A stretch of DNA of 62,036 nucleotides, taken from an uncultured Kingella sp. Lineage in GTDB: Bacteria > Pseudomonadota > Gammaproteobacteria > Burkholderiales > Neisseriaceae. A program made the position numbers and the translations under genes. Shown one piece after another: positions 50,366-58,249 of this stretch (the first letter of the stretch is position 1; every line of letters starts with the position of its first letter). The notes under the pieces were generated by a model. The model was given only the letters and a program-made list of their open reading frames with translations. It made no database searches and had not been told where the DNA came from. The stretch spans positions 1 to 62,036 of the forward strand of contig CAKARD010000001.1 of the NCBI GenBank assembly GCA_916720425.1, written 5' to 3'.

Positions 50366-53029
50366 CTAATTGATGTTTTGATCAAATACATATTGCCATA
50401 ATTGTTTTACATGGGAATAATGGGTGCGCAATTCTTCGTTAAGGGGCGTTTTGGCAAGATCGCGTAATCGTTTATTATGTTGTATGGTGCGATAATAGCG
50501 GTAGGCTTGTGCGGTGTGTTCTGCCAAGTGACTGGGAACCAGTTGATGTTGTGCGGCAATATGCAATAGGGCAATGTTGCCATAATTTTCCAATAAGGCA
50601 GGTGTCTTTGCGCTGTGTGCCAAAATCCAATATTGTACGATAAATTCCACATCTACTACGCCACCACGTGCATATTTTACGTTATCTTCAACAGGTGGGT
50701 GTGTGGCAAACATTTTTTCACGCATGGAAATAATATCTTGTTTAAGTTGAGTCTTATCTCGTGGTAACGTCAAAATAGTACGGCGTATGGCTTCAAATTG
50801 AGAACCGAGATTTGCATCACCCGCCACAAATCGCGCACGCGTGAGTGCTTGGTGTTCCCAAGTCCATGCGTTGTATTTTTGATATTTTTCAAAGGCGGTA
50901 AGACTGTGCGCTAAAAATCCGCTTTCGCCATTGGGTCGCAAACGCAAATCCACATCATATAGTACGCCAGCCCCTGTATTGCTAGATAACCATGTATTGA
51001 GACGGCGTGAGAGTTTAGTATAAATGTCTATGGCATCAGAATAGGTGTCATCAAAAAGATAAACTAAATCCAAATCAGAGACATAGCCTAATTCCTTGCC
51101 ACCAAGTTTTCCGTATGCAATGATGGCAAAATGGGGAGTGTTGTATGGGATTTTAGGTAGGCTTTGCCATGCGTGGGTTAGGGTGTGAGCCAAAATCATA
51201 TCAGCAAGTTGTGATAACTCATCGCTGAGTGCTTCTACTGTCCAAAGTTGAGCTAAGTCTTGTACGGCAAGGCGGAAAATATGTGCATGCTGACAGTGGC
51301 GTAATACATCCATTTTAGCTTCGGTATCATGGCCACAAGCGGTTAGTTGTTGTGCTAATTCTTGCTGTGCGTTTTGCCAGTTGATGGGTTGCATTAATTG
51401 AGCTGACAGCAATTCGTCTAATAAAATAGGGTGTTGTTGCCAATATTGTGCTAACCATGCGCTTTGTGACATTAATTGTGCCACTTGTTTTAAAGCTTTG
51501 GGATATTGTTGCAAAAATACTAAATATGCTGAACGGCGGCTAATGGCTTGTAAGAAATCGAGCAAACGCAATAAAGTCGCATCGTTGTGGGGGCATTGGC
51601 TTGCTGCTTCAATGAGGCGCGGTAAAATATTATCAAATCGCTGTTGTGCTTGGGCGGATAATTGGCGGTATTTACTGCTGCGTTTCAGTTGCACTAGTTG
51701 TTGTGTCAAATATGCAGAATTGGTAAAACCTAATGCATCAAATTGTGTGATCACATGGGTTTCATCTTCACAATCTTGCCACAGATTTTGTAAAGGGTGC
51801 TGATCTTCATTTTTAGGTACACTCAATACGTCATTAAAAATTTGGTTGACATTTTGGCGATGACGGTTAAGTGTTATTAAACAATTTTGCCACGTATCAA
51901 AGCCCATACTTTGTGCTAATAGGGCTTGTTGTGTGGGTGGATCGGGTAGGGTTTGCGTTTGCAAATCGTCCCAATATTGCAGGCGATGTTCCATGTTGCG
52001 TAAAAACACATAGGCTTCCAATAGTGTGTTGACGGTATCGTTAGGTAAAATGCCCAATGCATTTAGCTGATGTAAGGTTTCTTGTGTGCCTTTGAGTTGT
52101 AAGCTGCGGTTTTGTCCCCCACGGATCATTTGAAAAATTTGTGCTACAAATTCTATTTCACGAATGCCCCCTGCGCCTAATTTGATATTATTGGTCATGC
52201 CTTTTTTTTGTATTTCTTGGCAAATTTGCTGGTGTAAATCACGCATGGCATGATAAGCGTTAAAATCCAAATATTTACGGAAGACAAAAGGGCGTACAAT
52301 ATTGGTAATATCATGTGCATAGGGCGTGATAACTCGAGCTTTACACCATGCGTATCGCTCCCATTCACGCCCTTGGGTAATCAGATATTGTTCTAGGGCT
52401 GTTTCGCTGCATACTAAGGCACCACTGTCTCCATCAGGCCGCAAACGCATATCTACACGAAATACTTGACCATCTTCGGTAATATCATCTAATAGACGAA
52501 TAACTTTTTGTCCCACTTTGCTAAAAAATTCTTGATTACTGCGTTCACGTTTGCCATTGGTTGATCCGCTTTCACCAAAAATAAAAATTAAATCAATATC
52601 CGAAGAAACATTTAATTCATAGCCGCCTGCTTTTCCCATGGCAACCACATTTAAAAATTGGGCTTGTTGTGAGTATTGCCCAATGGGTGTGCCATACATT
52701 TTTTCGTAATAACGATAGGCAAAGGATACGGCGCAATAAATAGCAAAATCGGCCAGTTGTGTAATGGTTTGGGTTACTTCTGCTAAGTCGGATAGCTGGT
52801 TTAAGTCGCGTATCATGATGTGCGCCATGACGTGACGACGTAATAAACGTAAATTCTTTGCCAGTGTTTCTTCATCATCAGTAGAAAAATCAGCAAATTG
52901 GACAAAATCGTTGTGGGTGAGTGCTTGAAATAAATGTGTATTGAGCCATGTTAAGTCAAGGCGTTTTTGATCTAATTGACGTGTAAGCCACAAAGAATAG
53001 GGTTGCGCATGAAGTAAAAGTGTATTCAT
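50366..53029 (-). CDS. glnE: Bifunctional glutamine synthetase adenylyltransferase/deadenylase
   Basis: Switches glutamine synthetase activity by adding or removing AMP according to nitrogen status. The start at 53029 (MNTLLLHAQPY) has AAAGG 6 nt upstream; the open frame to 53098 runs into repeat sequence. From there it is 887 aa. Two nucleotidyltransferase domains are evident: GKAGGYELNVSSDIDLIFIFG in the N-terminal deadenylase half and GKLGGKELGYVSDLDLVYLF in the C-terminal adenylylating half. glnA is not in the window. Confidence 0.95.
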   Translation of the reverse strand: MNTLLLHAQPYSLWLTRQLDQKRLDLTWLNTHLFQALTHNDFVQFADFSTDDEETLAKNLRLLRRHVMAHIMIRDLNQLSDLAEVTQTITQLADFAIYCAVSFAYRYYEKMYGTPIGQYSQQAQFLNVVAMGKAGGYELNVSSDIDLIFIFGESGSTNGKRERSNQEFFSKVGQKVIRLLDDITEDGQVFRVDMRLRPDGDSGALVCSETALEQYLITQGREWERYAWCKARVITPYAHDITNIVRPFVFRKYLDFNAYHAMRDLHQQICQEIQKKGMTNNIKLGAGGIREIEFVAQIFQMIRGGQNRSLQLKGTQETLHQLNALGILPNDTVNTLLEAYVFLRNMEHRLQYWDDLQTQTLPDPPTQQALLAQSMGFDTWQNCLITLNRHRQNVNQIFNDVLSVPKNEDQHPLQNLWQDCEDETHVITQFDALGFTNSAYLTQQLVQLKRSSKYRQLSAQAQQRFDNILPRLIEAASQCPHNDATLLRLLDFLQAISRRSAYLVFLQQYPKALKQVAQLMSQSAWLAQYWQQHPILLDELLSAQLMQPINWQNAQQELAQQLTACGHDTEAKMDVLRHCQHAHIFRLAVQDLAQLWTVEALSDELSQLADMILAHTLTHAWQSLPKIPYNTPHFAIIAYGKLGGKELGYVSDLDLVYLFDDTYSDAIDIYTKLSRRLNTWLSSNTGAGVLYDVDLRLRPNGESGFLAHSLTAFEKYQKYNAWTWEHQALTRARFVAGDANLGSQFEAIRRTILTLPRDKTQLKQDIISMREKMFATHPPVEDNVKYARGGVVDVEFIVQYWILAHSAKTPALLENYGNIALLHIAAQHQLVPSHLAEHTAQAYRYYRTIQHNKRLRDLAKTPLNEELRTHYSHVKQLWQYVFDQNIN

Positions 53030-53057
53030 AAAATGCCTTTGGAAAAAAGGAAATACG

Positions 53058-53247
53058 GGTTGCGCCGTGTGCCACGCGAAATACGATTGTTGTGGCAAAA
53101 TGGAATAGCTAAAGCAGTAGTGTGACTAGAGCAAGCCCGCTACGCGGGCTTGGGGCGCGTTGCGCCCTTTTGCTTGCGTTCGGTAGCGTTAAATTTGTCG
53201 CGTGTTGCCGTTGTGTCCCGATGGCGTGGTACGCGGCGCAACGCGTG
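53058..53247. repeat. GC-rich inverted repeat element (copy 2)
   Basis: GTTGCGCCGTGTGCCACGC (53058-53076) faces an inverted GCGTGGTACGCGGCGCAACG (from 53224), matching at about 17 of 19 positions. The right unit is the exact reverse complement of the 24-bp unit at 46101. The inside holds a hairpin (AAGCCCGC 53133-53140, GCGGGCTT 53144-53151) and more GCGCAACGC-like words. It fills the murA-glnE spacer, is markedly richer in G+C than its surroundings, and I see no gene in it. Confidence 0.65.
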
Positions 53248-53266
53248 CCAAAAAACAAAACACCAT

Positions 53267-54529
53267 CTAAGCACGAACGCGCTCTATACGCGCTCCAACC
53301 CCACCCAATTTTTTCTCAATGTTCTCATAACCACGATCAAGATGATAGATCTGTTCTACAATCGTTTCGCCCTCTGCCACCAAACCCGCAATCACTAAGC
53401 TGGCTGATGCGCGTAAATCCGTTGCCATCACTGTGGCACCACTCAAAGAGTCTACACCTTCTACCACCGCAGTGTTACCTTCAACAGCAATGTGTGCGCC
53501 CATACGGTTAAGCTCAGGAACATGCATAAAGCGATTTTCAAAAATGGTTTCAGTTACACGACTCATGCCTTCGGCCACAGCATTTAGTGCCATAAATTGT
53601 GCTTGCATGTCTGTGGGAAAAGCAGGATGTTCTGCTGTGCGAATATTCACCGCTTTGGCACGTTGAGGCATGTCTATGCTAATCCAATCTTCGCCGGCTT
53701 CTATAATTGCTCCCGCTTCGGTAAGCTTATCTAATACTGCTTGCATGGTATGTGGTGCTGCATGGCGCAATACCACTTTACCCCCTGTCATGGCAACGGC
53801 GCATAAAAATGTTCCCGCCTCAATACGATCAGGAACCACACTGTGTTCTGCACCATGCAATTCATTCACGCCAATAACCGTCATGGTTGGGGTGCCAATG
53901 CCTTGAATATTAGCCCCCATTTTGACTAAGCATTCTGCTAAATCTACCACTTCAGGTTCCACTGCGCAATTTTCTAAAACTGTTGTTCCTTCGGCAAGTG
54001 TGGCTGCCATAAGTAAATTTTCTGTTCCGCCTACAGTAACCATATCCATCACGACACGAGCACCTTTTAGTTTCCCATTGGGTACGGTGGCTTTAACATA
54101 GCCATGCTCAATTTCTATCATGGCACCCATAGATTCTAAGCCTTTTAGATGTTGATCCACGGGACGTGCGCCAATCGCACATCCTCCAGGCAAACTAACT
54201 TGAGCTTGTCCAAATCGTGCTAGTGTGGGGCCTAATACTAAAATAGATGCACGCATAGTGCGTACTAAGTCATAAGGTGCGCAAGTATTTTCAACGGTGC
54301 TGCCATTAATTTCAAATTCACTAATATTATCAGTCATCACGCGTGCGCCCATGCCTTGTAACAATTTTTGCGTGGTTTTTACATCAGCCAGCATAGGGAC
54401 GTTTTTTAAGCGCAAGGTACCATTAGTTAATAATCCTGCACACATTAAAGGCAAAGCGGCATTTTTTGCACCCGATACCGTGATTTCACCATAAAGTTTA
54501 CCATTAGCAATAATTTTTAGTTTATCCAC
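53267..54529 (-). CDS. murA: UDP-N-acetylglucosamine 1-carboxyvinyltransferase
   Basis: First committed step of peptidoglycan synthesis: it transfers enolpyruvate from PEP to UDP-GlcNAc; target of fosfomycin. At 420 aa it has the two inside-out alpha/beta domains, LPGGCAIGARPVDQHL with the catalytic cysteine near 117, and the N-terminal SGAKNAALPLMCAGLL. The Cys (not Asp) form is expected to be fosfomycin-sensitive by family. glnE follows on the same strand after the repeat-filled spacer. Confidence 0.96.
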   Translation of the reverse strand: MDKLKIIANGKLYGEITVSGAKNAALPLMCAGLLTNGTLRLKNVPMLADVKTTQKLLQGMGARVMTDNISEFEINGSTVENTCAPYDLVRTMRASILVLGPTLARFGQAQVSLPGGCAIGARPVDQHLKGLESMGAMIEIEHGYVKATVPNGKLKGARVVMDMVTVGGTENLLMAATLAEGTTVLENCAVEPEVVDLAECLVKMGANIQGIGTPTMTVIGVNELHGAEHSVVPDRIEAGTFLCAVAMTGGKVVLRHAAPHTMQAVLDKLTEAGAIIEAGEDWISIDMPQRAKAVNIRTAEHPAFPTDMQAQFMALNAVAEGMSRVTETIFENRFMHVPELNRMGAHIAVEGNTAVVEGVDSLSGATVMATDLRASASLVIAGLVAEGETIVEQIYHLDRGYENIEKKLGGVGARIERVRA

Positions 54530-54712
54530 AAGTGTTGCTTTCTTGAATAATCGTATTGATTTTATGTATGAATTATAACATCAAGTTGAGCGTGTTCCTT
54601 AAAATAAGCTCAATCCTGTTATAATTAGGCATTTAATTTGCTATTATTATAATATTATATAAAGTAGTGACATTAACAAAATCATCTTTCTAAATACACG
54701 GAGCATTAATAA

Positions 54713-56740
54713 ATGAATACTTCAGAACAACCGTCTACCCCGAGTGTTTCACGCTTTGAACAAGCCGTCGCCAATAAAGAATATGAAATGGCTTGTAAAG
54801 AACTTTTAGCTATTTTAGGAAAATTGGATGCAAATTTTGGTGGCATTCATGGTATAGATTGTGAAATGCCAGGTCAATTAGCAGGTTTGGAATATGCTCA
54901 AGTGGTGCATTTTTGTACTCGTGTTGCCAATGCAATAACCACATTATTCAAAGATCCTGATTTACATATTAGTCAAAGTGGTGCTTTATCATTTTTGCTG
55001 TTACAACGTTGGATTAATATGATCTTTGCCTCTTCGCCTTTTGTGAATACCGATCATATTCTTGCTAGCTACAATCGCAATCCAGAGCCTAACTCGCATT
55101 GGAATAATATTCGCTTAGACAGTACGCCTGATGCATTTTACAAGTTTGCTATTTTATATATCCCAGAATCAAATATTCAAATAGATTGGGACATGTTGTG
55201 GAATGCCATGCCTAATTTATGTGCAGCTTTATGTTTTGCTTTGCAATCACCACGTTTTATTGGTACGCGTGCTGCTTTTGGTAAACGTGGTCGTATTTTG
55301 CAATGGTTTCCTGAAAAATTGGCACAATTACCCAATTTAAACGAAGTTCCTGCCAATATTTCACATGATGTTTATATGCATTGTAGTTATGATACCGCAG
55401 CCAATAAACATAACGTAAAACGTAGCTTAAACCAAGTGATTCGTCGTCATATCCAAGGACAAGGTTGGCAAGATCGTGATGTCAAAACCATTGGTTATAA
55501 AAATGGTAAACCTGTGATGGTAGTGTTGTTAGAACACTTTCATGCCGCGCATTCTATTTATCGTACGCATTCGACTTCTATGGTTGCTGCACGTGAATTA
55601 TTCTATTTAATCGGTATTGGCGGCAAAGCAGTAGATCAAGCAGGTCGGGAAGTATTTGATGAGTTTTTAGAATTAAGTCATCAATCTCTCTACGACAATA
55701 TGCAAGTTGTTCGTGAGATGTGTGAAAAAGTGCAACCCGCTGTTTTGTACATGCCTAGTATTGGCATGGATTTATTCACTATTTTTATTAGCAATACACG
55801 TCTGGCACCCATTCAAGTGATTGCATTGGGACACCCTGCGACAACCCATTCCGACTTTATTGAATACGTGATTGTAGAAGATGATTATGTGGGCAGCGAA
55901 GAATGTTTTAGTGAAACGCTATTGCGTTTACCTAAAGATGCCCTACCTTATGTACCTTCTGCCTTAGCACCAGAAAAAGTGCAATATCATTTGCGTGAAA
56001 ATCCGGAAGTGGTCAATATTGGCGTGGCCTCTACCACTATGAAACTTAATCCCTATTTTTTGGAGGCATGTAAAGCCATTCGTGATCGCGCCAAAGTGAA
56101 AGTGCATTTTCATTTTGCTATGGGACAGTCCAGTGGAATCACTCATCCTTATGTAGAGCGTTTCCTCAAATCTTATTTGGGTGATGATGTCACGGCGCAT
56201 CCGCATCAAAACTATGATCGTTATCTAGAAACGCTCAACCAATGTGATATGATGATCAATCCCTTCCCGTTTGGCAACACCAATGGCATTATCGATATGG
56301 TAACGCTTGGATTGGTAGGGGTTTGCAAAACAGGGCCAGAAGTTCATGAACATATTGATGAAGGTTTATTCAAACGTCTAGGTTTACCTGAATGGCTCAT
56401 TACCCAAACCGCTGATGAGTATGTTGCATGTGCTATTCGCTTGGCAGAAAACCATGAAGAGCGTCTTGCATTGCGCCGTCATATTATAGAAAACAATGGC
56501 TTAAAAACTTTGTTTACAGGTGATGCTCGCCCTATGGGACGCGTTTTGTTGCAAAAATTACAAGATTGGGCTTCGGTTAATGAGTTTGTACTCACTTCGC
56601 CCAGTGATGCTGCAAGCGCACCAACCCCAAAAAAAACTACCACAAGAAAAGCCAGTACTAAAAGCAGTACCAAAAAACCAGCCGTTACTAAAACAACCAC
56701 CAAAAAAAACACGGCAAATAAAAGCAAAACAGCTGAGTAA
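54713..56740 (+). CDS. HMW1C-like cytoplasmic N-glycosyltransferase (GT41)
   Basis: Homologue of Haemophilus HMW1C and Actinobacillus NGT, which attach glucose or galactose to asparagine in the cytoplasm using UDP-sugars. The 675-residue protein has the N-terminal all-alpha domain and the GT-B catalytic part, with GHPATTHSDFIEYVIVEDDYVG near 380, and NPFPFGNTNGIIDMVTLGLVG in the nucleotide-binding half. After residue 628 a 47-residue Lys/Thr/Ser/Ala tail follows, absent from the model proteins. There is no HMW-type adhesin or two-partner secretion gene nearby, so its target is unknown. Confidence 0.9.
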   Translation: MNTSEQPSTPSVSRFEQAVANKEYEMACKELLAILGKLDANFGGIHGIDCEMPGQLAGLEYAQVVHFCTRVANAITTLFKDPDLHISQSGALSFLLLQRWINMIFASSPFVNTDHILASYNRNPEPNSHWNNIRLDSTPDAFYKFAILYIPESNIQIDWDMLWNAMPNLCAALCFALQSPRFIGTRAAFGKRGRILQWFPEKLAQLPNLNEVPANISHDVYMHCSYDTAANKHNVKRSLNQVIRRHIQGQGWQDRDVKTIGYKNGKPVMVVLLEHFHAAHSIYRTHSTSMVAARELFYLIGIGGKAVDQAGREVFDEFLELSHQSLYDNMQVVREMCEKVQPAVLYMPSIGMDLFTIFISNTRLAPIQVIALGHPATTHSDFIEYVIVEDDYVGSEECFSETLLRLPKDALPYVPSALAPEKVQYHLRENPEVVNIGVASTTMKLNPYFLEACKAIRDRAKVKVHFHFAMGQSSGITHPYVERFLKSYLGDDVTAHPHQNYDRYLETLNQCDMMINPFPFGNTNGIIDMVTLGLVGVCKTGPEVHEHIDEGLFKRLGLPEWLITQTADEYVACAIRLAENHEERLALRRHIIENNGLKTLFTGDARPMGRVLLQKLQDWASVNEFVLTSPSDAASAPTPKKTTTRKASTKSSTKKPAVTKTTTKKNTANKSKTAE

Positions 56741-56751
56741 TTTGTAAGTCC

Positions 56752-56781
56752 AAGCATTCCTAATTCAAGGAATGCTTTTTT
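56752..56781 (+). terminator. Intrinsic terminator of the glycosyltransferase gene
   Basis: A perfect 10-bp stem, AAGCATTCCT (56752-56761) and AGGAATGCTT (56768-56777), followed by T. Confidence 0.85.
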
Positions 56782-56864
56782 ATGAGGTGCGCGAAAATAC
56801 GCCTGTTTTAAATCCCAATGAATTATTAGATAATAAAAAGTTAGATTAAACAAATGGAGCCGTC

Positions 56865-58190
56865 ATGATTCGCCATTATCATTTAACTTTATGCGCTTTG
56901 TTATTGGTTTCTTGTAGCACATACACCCCCAATATTCCTCCAGCACAACCCAATACAGCACCTGATACATTATCCAATCATATGATGCCAGTAGGTCATC
57001 CTGCTGCCTTGGGTTATACATGGCGGCCTAATGGTAGTTCTGCCAGCTACCGTGTTGTATCATTCAACGATTTGCCACAGTGGTCTTCGCAGGCATTTGC
57101 AGGAAGTTTACAAGCATTTAAGAATAGTTGTCTCAAATTATCAACCCAACGAGATTGGCAATACGCTTGTATGCAAGCCCAACATACCGCTAATAACGAC
57201 TCTGCAGCACGGGCATTTTTTGAACGCTATTTTACCGTGTGGCAAGTGAGTCAAAATGGACAACTATCAGGAAAAGTAACGGGTTATTATGAACCAGTTT
57301 TGCAGGGCAATATTCAGCCGTCTGCACAAGCACGCTTTCCTATTTATGGTATTCCAAGTGATTTTATTTCTGTACCCTTACCCACTAAATTAAAAAAGAG
57401 TCACCGTATCGTACGTATTTCTCAGACAGGAGCGCATAGCGGTGTTATTCAAAATAATGGTATGTATCTGGCCGATTTATCGCAATTTCCCATTAATGAG
57501 CGCACTCGTGCATTAAAAGGGCGATTTGTTGGTAACCGTTTTGTGCCTTATTTTACACGTGAACAAATCAATGCAGGCGCACTCAATGGTAGGGCACCCA
57601 TTTTAGGTTATGCCAGCGATCCTGTTGAATTATTTTTTATGCATATACAAGGATCAGGCAGATTACGCACCCCCAGCGGTCAATACGTGCGACTAGGTTT
57701 TGCTGACAAAAATGAATATCCTTATGTATCTATTGGAAAATATATGGCAGAACGCGGTTATCTGCCTTTAGCACAAACTTCAATGCAAGGGATTAAAGCA
57801 TGGATAGCACGCAATCCTAATAAATTAGCTGAAGTATTGGGAAAAAATCCCAGTTATGTTTTTTTTCGGGTATTAGAAGGGGCACCTGAACAAGGACCTG
57901 TAGGTGCATTGGGCGTGGCGTTGACTACACATTTTTCTGGCGCAGTGGATAAGCAGCACATCACATTGGGTGCACCTATTTATGTTGCGACCACTCACCC
58001 CGACACCAACCAAGCACTCAATCGCCTCATTATGGCGCAAGACACAGGTAGTGCGATCAAAGGAGCGGTGCGAGTAGATTATTTTTGGGGCTATGGTGAT
58101 CATGCAGGCCAAACTGCAGGCAAACAAAATCATGTTGGTTATGTTTGGCAATTATTGCCCCATGGTGTCATACCCAATTATCGCCCTTGA
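56865..58190 (+). CDS. mltA: Membrane-bound lytic murein transglycosylase A
   Basis: Outer-membrane lipoprotein that cleaves peptidoglycan to 1,6-anhydromuropeptides. The lipobox LVSC puts the lipidated cysteine near residue 18. The MltA domain (about 120-290) has TGYYEPVLQG and DPVELFFMHIQGSGRL; the 3D domain at the C-terminus has AQDTGSAIKGAVRVDYFWGYG with the conserved aspartates. At 441 aa it matches the neisserial GNA33 form. mutS follows after 59 bp on the same strand. Confidence 0.95.
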   Translation: MIRHYHLTLCALLLVSCSTYTPNIPPAQPNTAPDTLSNHMMPVGHPAALGYTWRPNGSSASYRVVSFNDLPQWSSQAFAGSLQAFKNSCLKLSTQRDWQYACMQAQHTANNDSAARAFFERYFTVWQVSQNGQLSGKVTGYYEPVLQGNIQPSAQARFPIYGIPSDFISVPLPTKLKKSHRIVRISQTGAHSGVIQNNGMYLADLSQFPINERTRALKGRFVGNRFVPYFTREQINAGALNGRAPILGYASDPVELFFMHIQGSGRLRTPSGQYVRLGFADKNEYPYVSIGKYMAERGYLPLAQTSMQGIKAWIARNPNKLAEVLGKNPSYVFFRVLEGAPEQGPVGALGVALTTHFSGAVDKQHITLGAPIYVATTHPDTNQALNRLIMAQDTGSAIKGAVRVDYFWGYGDHAGQTAGKQNHVGYVWQLLPHGVIPNYRP

Positions 58191-58249
58191 TATATTTTTA
58201 ATCAGTCTTAATTTGTTATACTTCTTTTATTTTGTCCTGAAAGCCTATC

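Noticed and set aside
53122..53511. Open frames in the glnE-murA spacer
   Set aside because: They lie in GC-rich repeat sequence and run antisense into murA; no protein-like composition or start signal.
54713..56740. Eukaryotic-type O-GlcNAc transferase
   Set aside because: No TPR repeats; the N-terminal helical domain and motifs fit HMW1C/NGT within the same GT41 family.
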